A stretch of 11,997 nt of DNA, taken from assembly GCA_937890045.1 (NCBI GenBank), contig CALBXV010000542.1:1-11997 (forward strand), read 5' to 3'. Under the pieces are notes generated by a model. It did not search any database and was not told where the DNA came from. It saw only the letters and a list, made by a program, of their open reading frames with translations. Shown one piece after another: positions 8,115 through 11,997 of the stretch; the first letter of the stretch is position 1; each line of letters starts with the position of its first letter. The position numbers and the translations under genes were made by a program. Origin of the DNA: an uncultured archaeon (lineage in GTDB: Archaea > Thermoproteota > Nitrososphaeria > Nitrososphaerales > CALBXV01).

Positions 8115-8124
8115 CTCTTTCCAT
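8107..8124 (-). CDS. Five-codon leader ORF before DNA polymerase
   Basis: An ATG at 8124 opens a frame reading M-E-R-V-V-stop, in the same frame as DNA polymerase and ending directly before its GTG (TAAGTG). AGGA lies eight bases before the ATG, a better initiation signal than anything in front of the GTG. A ribosome translating it would open the hairpin at 8091-8114 and could restart on the adjacent GTG. It may be chance; if functional it is a cis-acting leader peptide rather than a protein product. Confidence 0.4.
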   Translation of the reverse strand: MERVV

Positions 8125-8140
8125 AATATATTTCCTATTT

Positions 8141-8611
8141 TTAATCAGTTACGTCAATATCGCGTAACCTATCCATTAATCGCCTTGCACGATTATAAAC
8201 TTGTTTTGCCCACCTAGAATCTAAACCTTCTTTTGATGCAGTTTTATAATCTTCTGCATTTATAGCTGTGAGCATCAGTTGAAATTTCTTTAGTTTAGTT
8301 ATACCTAAATTGAATGCCATGTTTGCAATAATCAATTTAACTTCTTCTGGCCAAAGTTCCCAATTCTGATGAAAATGATCTTCACATTCTTTAAGAATAT
8401 TATTTAGATCATAAAAGAAAAGTTCATCTGCTCTTGTTTGTGTAATTGGTGTTCCTATATCAACTCCCCATTCTTCATCTTTTGGAGTAATAAGATGTCC
8501 AACACCAACTGTATAATATCCTAAATGATCTCTATATACTTTTAATACAGATCCTTCATCTGCAATGAGTTCTTCTTTAAGTCTTATTCTAAATTCGTTA
8601 CTATATTCCAT
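8141..8611 (-). CDS. e: Endolysin, T4-type lysozyme (GH24)
   Basis: 156 residues from the ATG at 8611, chosen because GGAG lies five bases upstream. It aligns with T4 lysozyme through ADE19G-SVLKVYRD28-HLGYYT34-VGVGH: E19, D28 and T34 correspond to the catalytic Glu11, Asp20 and Thr26 of T4. A C-terminal RWAKQVYNRARR matches the T4 RW-NRAKR segment. It should cleave the MurNAc-GlcNAc bond of peptidoglycan at lysis. The chosen start gives no signal, so release would depend on a holin, which I cannot identify. The frame stays open upstream to GTG (8677) and TTG (8692) codons, and that extension would add a hydrophobic stretch (IIIGSLFFQTNAIGA), so a signal- or SAR-type longer form is possible but less likely. 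The polymerase leader follows. Confidence 0.92.
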   Translation of the reverse strand: MEYSNEFRIRLKEELIADEGSVLKVYRDHLGYYTVGVGHLITPKDEEWGVDIGTPITQTRADELFFYDLNNILKECEDHFHQNWELWPEEVKLIIANMAFNLGITKLKKFQLMLTAINAEDYKTASKEGLDSRWAKQVYNRARRLMDRLRDIDVTD

Positions 8612-8663
8612 GTAGGCTCCAATTGCGTTTGTTTGAAAGAATAAACTACCAATAATTATTTTT

Positions 8664-8990
8664 TTAACTAACTCCACGATTAAGTTCTTCAATACCTTGA
8701 TTAGCTAATAATTCTATGAGTATATTACCCATAAGTTGATTAAATTCTTTATCTTCTGATATAGTATTTAGTAATTCTTCTGGACAGACACGAACTGCTC
8801 TGTCAAAATTAATTTTAGGTATTTCAGATTCTGCTCTAGGAACAAGTTCAATCTTACCGTATTGATATACAATACCCTTATATTCACCTTTAAGAATTTT
8901 AACAGCTCTTTCACCATTTTGGTGAACTACTTCTGTATAAAGTCCATCATCAAATAATGGATAATAATTTTCTAAAGTTTCATTGACCAT
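8664..8990 (-). CDS. Conserved-looking hypothetical protein upstream of lysozyme
   Basis: 108 residues from the ATG at 8990. The frame is open to a TTG at 9008, but that start has no ribosome-binding site. The first half (about 1-50) looks beta-rich with Gly/Tyr turns (LKGEYKGIVYQYGKIELVPR), which could be a small SH3-like barrel. The second half is helical, ending in a hydrophobic helix (NQLMGNILIELL). There is no membrane segment and no catalytic motif I can name. Its start overlaps the end of the 29-residue ORF by 19 bases, and it ends 52 bases before the lysozyme ATG. It belongs to the transcript from the promoter at 9432-9459. Function unknown. Confidence 0.7.
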   Translation of the reverse strand: MVNETLENYYPLFDDGLYTEVVHQNGERAVKILKGEYKGIVYQYGKIELVPRAESEIPKINFDRAVRVCPEELLNTISEDKEFNQLMGNILIELLANQGIEELNRGVS

Positions 8991-9061
8991 ATATAAATGC
9001 AACGACAAACTACAAATACAAATATTGCACCTGCAATTACTGTGGCTGCATATTCAATCAT
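8972..9061 (-). CDS. 29-residue single-pass membrane ORF
   Basis: The frame runs ATG at 9061 to TAG at 8972 and encodes MIEYAATVIAGAIFVFVVCR and then nine more residues ending SMKL. Nearly the whole peptide is one hydrophobic helix. The ATG shares bases with the stop of the basic AT-hook gene (ATGA), a classic coupling arrangement, and the end overlaps the next gene by 19 bases. Without it there would be a gap of about 67 bases in an otherwise tightly packed operon. T4-like phages often encode very small membrane proteins, but none is matched here. Confidence 0.45.
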   Translation of the reverse strand: MIEYAATVIAGAIFVFVVCRCIYIWSMKL

Positions 9062-9399
9062 TTCTTTTTGTTCTTAGAACCTTTGGGTCGGCCGCGGCCT
9101 CTTTTGGCTGCAGTCTTTCTAGCTTTAGATTGTGGTTTTTTTCCACCTTTATAAGCTTCGTTACGACGCTTAGTGGATTTATCATCGGCTTTGTATTTGC
9201 CTTTTTTAGTTCTAGCTCTTTTGTTCCTATCGGCTGGAGTTTTACCATCTTCATAGGCTTCGTTTACATCAGCTGTAGATTTATCATCAGCAATAAAACG
9301 ACCCCTAGAATCTTTGGCTCTAACACCAGATCCTGTTGAACCAACGAAAGTTTTTCTAAACCAACCGCTTAGTCCTGTATACCAATAATTTCTTTTCAT
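9058..9399 (-). CDS. Very basic AT-hook protein with an internal repeat (probable DNA-binding)
   Basis: 113 residues, dominated by Lys and Arg. The C-terminus KRGRGRPKGSKNKKK contains the GRP core of an AT-hook, a minor-groove binder of AT-rich DNA. Two tandem repeats share the pattern (R/K)-G-(R/K)-(F/Y)-x-ADDKST-x3-NEAY-x-(D/G)GK-x-P, at about residues 32-55 and 67-90. The N-terminus (YWYTGLSGWFRKTF) is aromatic. It probably coats or organises phage or host DNA, as a histone-like protein; this is inference from composition. It has a near-ideal start region: GAGG eight bases before the ATG and a consensus promoter about 33 bases upstream, just after a terminator. High, independently controlled expression is therefore likely. 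The 29-residue ORF is coupled to its stop by ATGA. Confidence 0.8.
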   Translation of the reverse strand: MKRNYWYTGLSGWFRKTFVGSTGSGVRAKDSRGRFIADDKSTADVNEAYEDGKTPADRNKRARTKKGKYKADDKSTKRRNEAYKGGKKPQSKARKTAAKRGRGRPKGSKNKKK

Positions 9400-9431
9400 T
9401 TATTTTTCCTCATAATTAAAGTCATACTATT

Positions 9432-9459
9432 ATTATAACAGCAAATGCTGTTTTGTCAA
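9432..9459 (-). promoter_or_regulatory. Consensus sigma70-like promoter with a dyad in the spacer
   Basis: Minus strand: -35 TTGACA (9459-9454), 16-base spacer, -10 TATAAT (9437-9432) preceded by TGT. Both hexamers are perfect. A perfect 16-bp dyad, AACAGCA-TT-TGCTGTT (9452-9437), fills the spacer and touches the -10, a position where a bound repressor would block polymerase. It drives the basic AT-hook gene and probably the genes through lysozyme. Confidence 0.8.
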
Positions 9460-9461
9460 GT

Positions 9462-9488
9462 AAAAAAGGGAGCCAGAACGACTCCCTT
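9462..9488 (-). terminator. Rho-independent terminator after hsp20
   Basis: On the minus strand AAGGGAG (9488-9482) pairs with CTCCCTT (9472-9466) around a 9-base loop, followed by a T run (9467-9462). It begins six bases after the Hsp20 stop and ends two bases before the -35 of the next promoter, so it cleanly separates the two transcription units. Confidence 0.85.
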
Positions 9489-9493
9489 CAAAT

Positions 9494-9952
9494 TTACTCT
9501 GCTAAGAATTGTTTCTTAGTAGTTTTTGACACTTTACCAATCTCAACAGTTCGGGCTTTCTTTTCCTCTGGAATAATTCTTTCAGCATATACTGTAAGAA
9601 TTCCATTAGAAAGGTCTGCACCTTTTACAAGCACATCTTCTGCTAGAACAAAGTTCCTTGAGAATCTACGTTGTGAAATGCCTTGATGGACAAACCCATT
9701 ATCCTTGTCGCCAAGTTCACCAGTGATTGTCAAATTGTTTTCTTTAACTTCAACATTGACATCTTCTTCTGAAAAACCTGCAACTGCCAATTCGATAAGG
9801 TAAGTATCTTCACTTGACCCTTTACGAATATTGTAAGGCGGATAATTAGTTGTTGGTAAAGAACGGACTCGATCTAATTCATTAAAAATCGAATTGAATC
9901 CAATTGTGAATGGGGTAAAATCGCCCCACTGCGATAACATATTTCTAGTCAT
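9494..9952 (-). CDS. hsp20: Small heat-shock protein, Hsp20/alpha-crystallin family
   Basis: 152 residues. The alpha-crystallin domain spans about residues 40-127 and includes YLIELAVAGFSEEDVNVEV, ITGEL, GISQRRFSRNFVLAEDV and the family signature A112-DLSNG-ILTV. The N-terminus (IGFNSIFNELDRV) resembles bacterial IbpA-type proteins, and a short C-terminal tail carries an I/V-x-I/V-like segment (TVEI). Such proteins are ATP-independent holdases. Hsp20 genes are common in marine T4-like phages, where a scaffold or late folding role has been suggested. The start is secure: AGGAGGA lies just upstream. A T4-type late box, TATAAATA, lies about 70 bases upstream, and a rho-independent terminator follows directly, so this appears to be a single-gene late unit. 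Confidence 0.95.
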   Translation of the reverse strand: MTRNMLSQWGDFTPFTIGFNSIFNELDRVRSLPTTNYPPYNIRKGSSEDTYLIELAVAGFSEEDVNVEVKENNLTITGELGDKDNGFVHQGISQRRFSRNFVLAEDVLVKGADLSNGILTVYAERIIPEEKKARTVEIGKVSKTTKKQFLAE

Positions 9953-10020
9953 CTTCTTTCCTCCTAATTAAGCAAGGTTATTATTAAATAGAAACCCCAT
10001 AATTGGGCGTCTCTACATTT

Positions 10021-10028
10021 TATTTATA
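10021..10028 (-). promoter_or_regulatory. T4-type late promoter box TATAAATA (hsp20)
   Basis: A perfect TATAAATA on the minus strand lies in the intergenic gap between the 42-residue ORF and hsp20. The predicted transcript has a leader of about 63 bases with a strong AGGAGG near the ATG and a weak CCCA-ATTA-TGGG hairpin. An inverted repeat TTATAAC-N8-GTTATAA (10024-10045) overlaps the box. Confidence 0.6.
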
Positions 10029-10039
10029 ACAGTTTAATG

Positions 10040-10168
10040 TTATAAATTCTTTAGAAGTTCTTCTTTTTTACTTTTCCAGAGAGCTTTCCATTCTGGATTT
10101 TTAGCCTTTTTCTCGGCCAGAGATAAAAAGTAGATTCTTCTTTCTTTTAGTGTAATGTGTTTATTCAT
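10040..10168 (-). CDS. 42-residue basic protein, unknown function
   Basis: The frame encodes MNKHITLKERRIYFLSLAEK followed by KAKNPEWKALWKSKKEELL and a short end. It is lysine-rich and probably all helical, with two tryptophans in the second helix. The ATG overlaps the end of the upstream gene by eight bases (ATGAATAA contains that gene's TAA), so translation is probably coupled, as no Shine-Dalgarno site is visible. It fills what would otherwise be an empty stretch of about 120 bases before the hsp20 promoter. I do not recognise it. Confidence 0.6.
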   Translation of the reverse strand: MNKHITLKERRIYFLSLAEKKAKNPEWKALWKSKKEELLKNL

Positions 10169-10571
10169 TATAGGAATTATATCCATCAGTTCTACCTATG
10201 AATTTTTTTAATTTAATTCTGTTTAATACAGTTTGTTTATGTTTACTATCTGGTCCACCATATTTATAATTTGCTATATCATGTCTATTGACTGTTGCTT
10301 TACAAGTAAAACAATCTCCTTTCTGTAATTTATGATCGCCAGTATAATTACCTTCATGTTCTGGGTGTGTGCCTGATTTTGTTTCTGGAAGATGCCAATT
10401 TTCTCTACCATCAAATGCAATATATAAATTACCAAATTTATCTGTCAAACGATAAACCCAATAACCTCTTGTTGTTGATTTTTGTTCTAAAAGTTTAAGA
10501 GTAAAATCATATCTTGATTTTTCTTGTCCGACCCAATGGCCTTCTATTTCTTCTACTGCATCAGGCGGCAT
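10161..10571 (-). CDS. Hypothetical protein, possibly OB-like nucleic-acid-binding
   Basis: 136 residues. A beta-rich segment (DFTLKLLEQKSTTRGYWVYR and then LTDKFGNLYIAFDG) is followed by a histidine-rich region (about 55-80) and a GDCFTCKATVNRHD strand pair, then KQTVLNRIKLKKF. The last part recalls small domains in other phage proteins where a KATV-x3-D strand is followed by KQT-x-L-N/S-R; I read this as a possible OB-like or zinc-linked fold, with low certainty. A CFTC pair with nearby histidines (90s) could bind metal. The ATG overlaps the end of the upstream gene by 11 bases and the TAA overlaps the next small gene, so it sits in the middle of a three-gene operon from the promoter at 11003-11032. 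Function unknown. Confidence 0.72.
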   Translation of the reverse strand: MPPDAVEEIEGHWVGQEKSRYDFTLKLLEQKSTTRGYWVYRLTDKFGNLYIAFDGRENWHLPETKSGTHPEHEGNYTGDHKLQKGDCFTCKATVNRHDIANYKYGGPDSKHKQTVLNRIKLKKFIGRTDGYNSYNE

Positions 10572-10974
10572 TTAATAACATCTCCATTATTTCTGGTTGT
10601 TTCTCCCAACCAATCCCTGTTTTCCAGATATATTCTTCAACAATCTGATCTTGAACACCAAACTCTCCAATGCTCCAAGTAGGATCATTAGCATCTATGT
10701 CAATTTTGATTGCCTCTGCTTTTGAACAGGAGCAGATCCCCATGATTTTACGAATGTTTACTTTCCATTCGCCGAAAGCGATACTTTCTAGTCGCTTTTC
10801 TTCTTTAATTAATGTAACAACCCTTGCGCTTAGAATATCGCAAGCTTCTCTGTATTCTTCTACAGTTTCTGGATGTCCAACGCCGTGTGGCCTGAAGCCA
10901 TTAACGTCTTTGTATTGATCGGAATAAATCTGAGCTAGTTGCTCAAGTTCCGATAGTTCGTCCCAATTTCTCAT
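10561..10974 (-). CDS. Hypothetical protein with N-terminal YSDQYKDVNGFRP motif
   Basis: 137 residues, mostly helical. The N-terminus (WDELSELEQLAQIYSDQYKD followed by VNGFRPHG) looks like a short motif I have seen at the start of many unrelated-looking phage hypothetical proteins, Y-S-D-x-Y-K-D-x-x-G-x-R-P; its function is not known to me. The middle carries a long amphipathic helix, then CSCSKAEA, and the C-terminus is acidic with several tryptophans. A weak GAGA precedes the ATG at 10974. The promoter at 11003-11032 lies directly upstream, making this the first gene of a short operon with the 136- and 42-residue proteins. No signal peptide, membrane segment or catalytic motif is apparent. 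Confidence 0.75.
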   Translation of the reverse strand: MRNWDELSELEQLAQIYSDQYKDVNGFRPHGVGHPETVEEYREACDILSARVVTLIKEEKRLESIAFGEWKVNIRKIMGICSCSKAEAIKIDIDANDPTWSIGEFGVQDQIVEEYIWKTGIGWEKQPEIMEMLLNAA

Positions 10975-11002
10975 AATCTCTCATTTTGTTTGTTATACAA
11001 AC

Positions 11003-11032
11003 ATTATAACATTAGTGTACCTGCGGTTACAA
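11003..11032 (-). promoter_or_regulatory. Sigma70-like promoter, copy B of repeated element
   Basis: Minus strand: -35 TTGTAA (11032-11027), 18-base spacer, -10 TATAAT (11008-11003) with upstream TGT. The spacer contains ACC-GCA-GGT followed by ACACT, matching copies A and C. It begins nine bases after the tRNA 3' end and should drive the 137-residue hypothetical gene with a leader of about 20 bases. Confidence 0.75.
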
Positions 11033-11040
11033 GTTTATTT

Positions 11041-11114
11041 TGGCGGCCTCTAAGGGTATTGATCCCTTGACTCCACTTCGACAGAGTGGCATGATACCAT
11101 TTCACCAAGAAGCC
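11041..11114 (-). tRNA. tRNA-Asp (anticodon GTC)
   Basis: 74 bases fold into a full cloverleaf. Acceptor GGCTTCT pairs with AGAGGCC (one G-T). The D stem is GTGA/TCAT with GG in the loop. Anticodon stem CCACT/AGTGG carries loop CTGTCGA, anticodon GTC. The variable loop is AGTC, the T stem is AAGGG/CCCTT, discriminator base G, and CCA is encoded. G73, G10, G2-C71 and the anticodon fit aspartate identity. Oddities: the T loop starts A instead of T at position 54, and loop positions 37-38 are G-A, where bacterial tRNA-Asp usually has A-C. It has its own promoter with a leader of about 15 bases and probably supplements decoding of GAC/GAT in the host. Confidence 0.88.
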
Positions 11115-11135
11115 TGCATAATTCTATTATCTAGT

Positions 11136-11165
11136 ATTATACTAAAAGTGTACCTGCGGTATCAA
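11136..11165 (-). promoter_or_regulatory. Sigma70-like promoter, copy C of repeated element (tRNA promoter)
   Basis: Minus strand: -35 TTGATA (11165-11160), 18-base spacer, -10 TATAAT (11141-11136). The spacer has TACC-GCA-GGTA then ACACTTTT, nearly identical to copy A. It starts three bases after the stop of the upstream coiled-coil gene and lies about 22 bases before the tRNA 5' end, so it should drive the tRNA. Confidence 0.75.
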
Positions 11166-11167
11166 AT

Positions 11168-11629
11168 TTAATTTAATAAGGGGTTAGAATTATCGTCTTC
11201 AAGATCATCAATGTCATCTTTAATATCATCAATAGCTTTTTCTAAACCTTCAAACATTGATTGTAAACCTGATACATCTACTGCAATAGTAGTTACATCA
11301 TTTTTATTTTCTCTTACTTCTAAGATAAGTTGCTTATCTAAAGTATCATTAATAGCACTAACAGAAACTTGTAACATTGTAATAGATTCTTCCATATCTT
11401 GAACTTGAGTTTTACTAGTAGATAGAAGATTAACTGATGCTTCTATAGCTGCAAATCTTTCTTCTATATTTTGAAGATTTTCTTTACCAGCTGCTATGCC
11501 ACCGATCTTAGCTTCTAGATTTTCTAATCTATTAACATAACCGGCTCCCGTGTAACCAAATCCTGCTAATGTACTTACAATAGCTGCTAAAGCGATTAAT
11601 TCTTTTGTCTTTCCTTTAAACCATTCCAT
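11168..11629 (-). CDS. Membrane-anchored coiled-coil protein, unknown function
   Basis: 153 residues. A short basic N-terminus (WFKGKTK) is followed by one hydrophobic helix, residues about 10-31 (ELIALAAIVSTLAGFGYTGAGY). The rest, about 33-145, shows heptad-like spacing of Leu/Ile/Val with many Glu/Asp and ends in an acidic tail (DDIKDDIDDLEDDNSNPLLN). It is probably a bitopic membrane protein with a long extended coiled coil. This architecture resembles i-spanins or membrane-tethered phage structural accessories, but no gene-specific motif identifies it. GGAGG nine bases before the ATG gives a strong start, and the ATG overlaps the upstream stop (TAATG). A possible late box TATAAATA lies inside the upstream gene at 11682-11689. 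Confidence 0.75.
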   Translation of the reverse strand: MEWFKGKTKELIALAAIVSTLAGFGYTGAGYVNRLENLEAKIGGIAAGKENLQNIEERFAAIEASVNLLSTSKTQVQDMEESITMLQVSVSAINDTLDKQLILEVRENKNDVTTIAVDVSGLQSMFEGLEKAIDDIKDDIDDLEDDNSNPLLN

Positions 11630-11997
11630 TATAATGTTCCTCCATATAAAACTGGTTGTTGACTTATCATAGTATTTAGGGTATTTATATTATCTCCAGC
11701 TAGATTATAATATGCTGGGACATTATCAGCTATTGTTACATTAGCATAAATATCTCTAGGCTCATACCAATTTTGATTATCATCTATTCTTTGATCATAA
11801 TAATCTGTAAATCCTGGATTATATCCCAAATATGCTATTAATGTTGATTCATCAGCATATTCACCTGTTTCTATTTGTTGTTGTTCCATTTGTTCTTTTT
11901 GATCTTCTATGTTTTGAGCAATAATCTGATCTGCTATCTCATCTGCTTCTGATGCTGTCATAACTCCTGATACAGACGCGTCTATCTGACCCTGCAT
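11629..11997 (-). CDS. Acidic hypothetical protein (5' end at or beyond window edge)
   Basis: 122 residues are visible. The frame begins with a Met codon exactly at the window edge, so the true start may lie outside and no ribosome-binding site can be checked. The first 45 residues are helical, acidic and glutamine-rich (EDQKEQMEQQQIETGEYADE). The remainder is rich in Asn, Tyr and Asp (YNPGFTDYYDQRIDDNQNWY, EPRDIYANV), with a composition I associate with phage virion-associated or late hypothetical proteins. The pattern YNPGF-x3-Y followed by WYEP-x-(D)IY is a feature I vaguely recall from other marine phages, without a known role. The stop overlaps the next ATG by one base, so it is coupled to the membrane-anchored coiled-coil gene. 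Confidence 0.7.
   Translation of the reverse strand: MQGQIDASVSGVMTASEADEIADQIIAQNIEDQKEQMEQQQIETGEYADESTLIAYLGYNPGFTDYYDQRIDDNQNWYEPRDIYANVTIADNVPAYYNLAGDNINTLNTMISQQPVLYGGTL

Noticed and set aside
9054..9254. 66-codon minus-strand frame inside the AT-hook gene
   Set aside because: It is an alternative frame nested in a better supported gene, without its own start signals; lysine-rich AT-rich DNA readily gives such frames.
8983..9339. 118-codon plus-strand open frame
   Set aside because: It lies antisense to the AT-hook gene, which has a promoter, ribosome-binding site and meaningful repeats; the plus-strand frame is Ser/Phe-rich as expected for the reverse of Lys/Glu-rich AT-rich coding.
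10261..10268. TATAAATA on the minus strand inside the 136-residue hypothetical gene
   Set aside because: It encodes ordinary Asn-Tyr-Lys-Tyr codons within a gene and sits about 100 bases from the next start; likely chance in AT-rich DNA.
11682..11689. TATAAATA on the minus strand inside the gene at the window edge
   Set aside because: It could serve the coiled-coil gene as a late promoter, but it lies in coding sequence and cannot be separated from chance, so it is not listed as a feature.
1..11997. CRISPR arrays, insertion sequences, integrase or attachment sites
   Set aside because: I saw no direct-repeat/spacer pattern, no transposase or integrase-like protein and no end repeats; the tRNA shows no adjacent duplicated 3' end.

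Overview
The window looks like part of the genome of a T4-like marine phage (tailed, myovirus-type). It is AT-rich, every supported gene lies on the minus strand, and genes abut or overlap. The recognisable proteins are T4-type replication and lysis proteins: family B DNA polymerase (gp43-like), UvsX recombinase, gp41-like replicative helicase and GH24 lysozyme. They sit with genes typical of marine T4-like phages: a small heat-shock protein, a PAP2 phosphatase-domain protein and a HAD-type nucleotidase. Promoters are host-like sigma70 (TTGACA/TTGATA and TATAAT) or T4 late-type (TATAAATA/CATAAATA). The host cannot be fixed from sequence; an AT-rich marine bacterium fits.

Layout in transcription order, high to low coordinates. 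11997-11168: an acidic protein open at the window edge, then a membrane-anchored coiled-coil protein. 11165-11041: a sigma70-like promoter driving a tRNA-Asp(GTC). 11032-10040: a second copy of that promoter, then two hypothetical proteins and a 42-residue ORF. 10028-9462: late promoter, Hsp20 and a rho-independent terminator. 9459-8141: a strong promoter whose spacer holds a 16-bp dyad, a very basic AT-hook protein, a 29-residue membrane ORF, a hypothetical protein and the lysozyme. 8124-5192: a replication cluster that starts with a five-codon leader ORF and a hairpin presenting the polymerase GTG start codon in its loop, then DNA polymerase and a thermonuclease-family protein. 5218-2638: a promoter, a 55-residue membrane protein, UvsX and the gp41 helicase. 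2641-1916: a third copy of the repeated promoter, a HAD nucleotidase and a small charged protein. 1910-1: a late-type promoter, a 610-residue PAP2 protein with a possible PD-(D/E)XK nuclease domain, and the start of another gene.

Functionally, polymerase, recombinase and helicase form the replication and recombination core. The nucleotidase and thermonuclease plausibly act in nucleotide or nucleic-acid turnover. Lysozyme and Hsp20 serve lysis and late folding. The last two genes both start with peptides resembling T4 capsid-targeting sequences, so they may be packaged in the head and injected with the DNA.

Most notable points: (1) the paired capsid-targeting-like N-termini on adjacent genes, one a PAP2/putative nuclease fusion; (2) a hairpin with an 8-nt loop at the polymerase start, resembling in form the T4 gp43 autoregulatory operator but built on the start codon and coupled to a mini-ORF; (3) a repeated promoter with an ACCGC-(A/G)-GGT dyad in its spacer; (4) promoters abutting start codons that lack Shine-Dalgarno sequences, predicting leaderless mRNAs.
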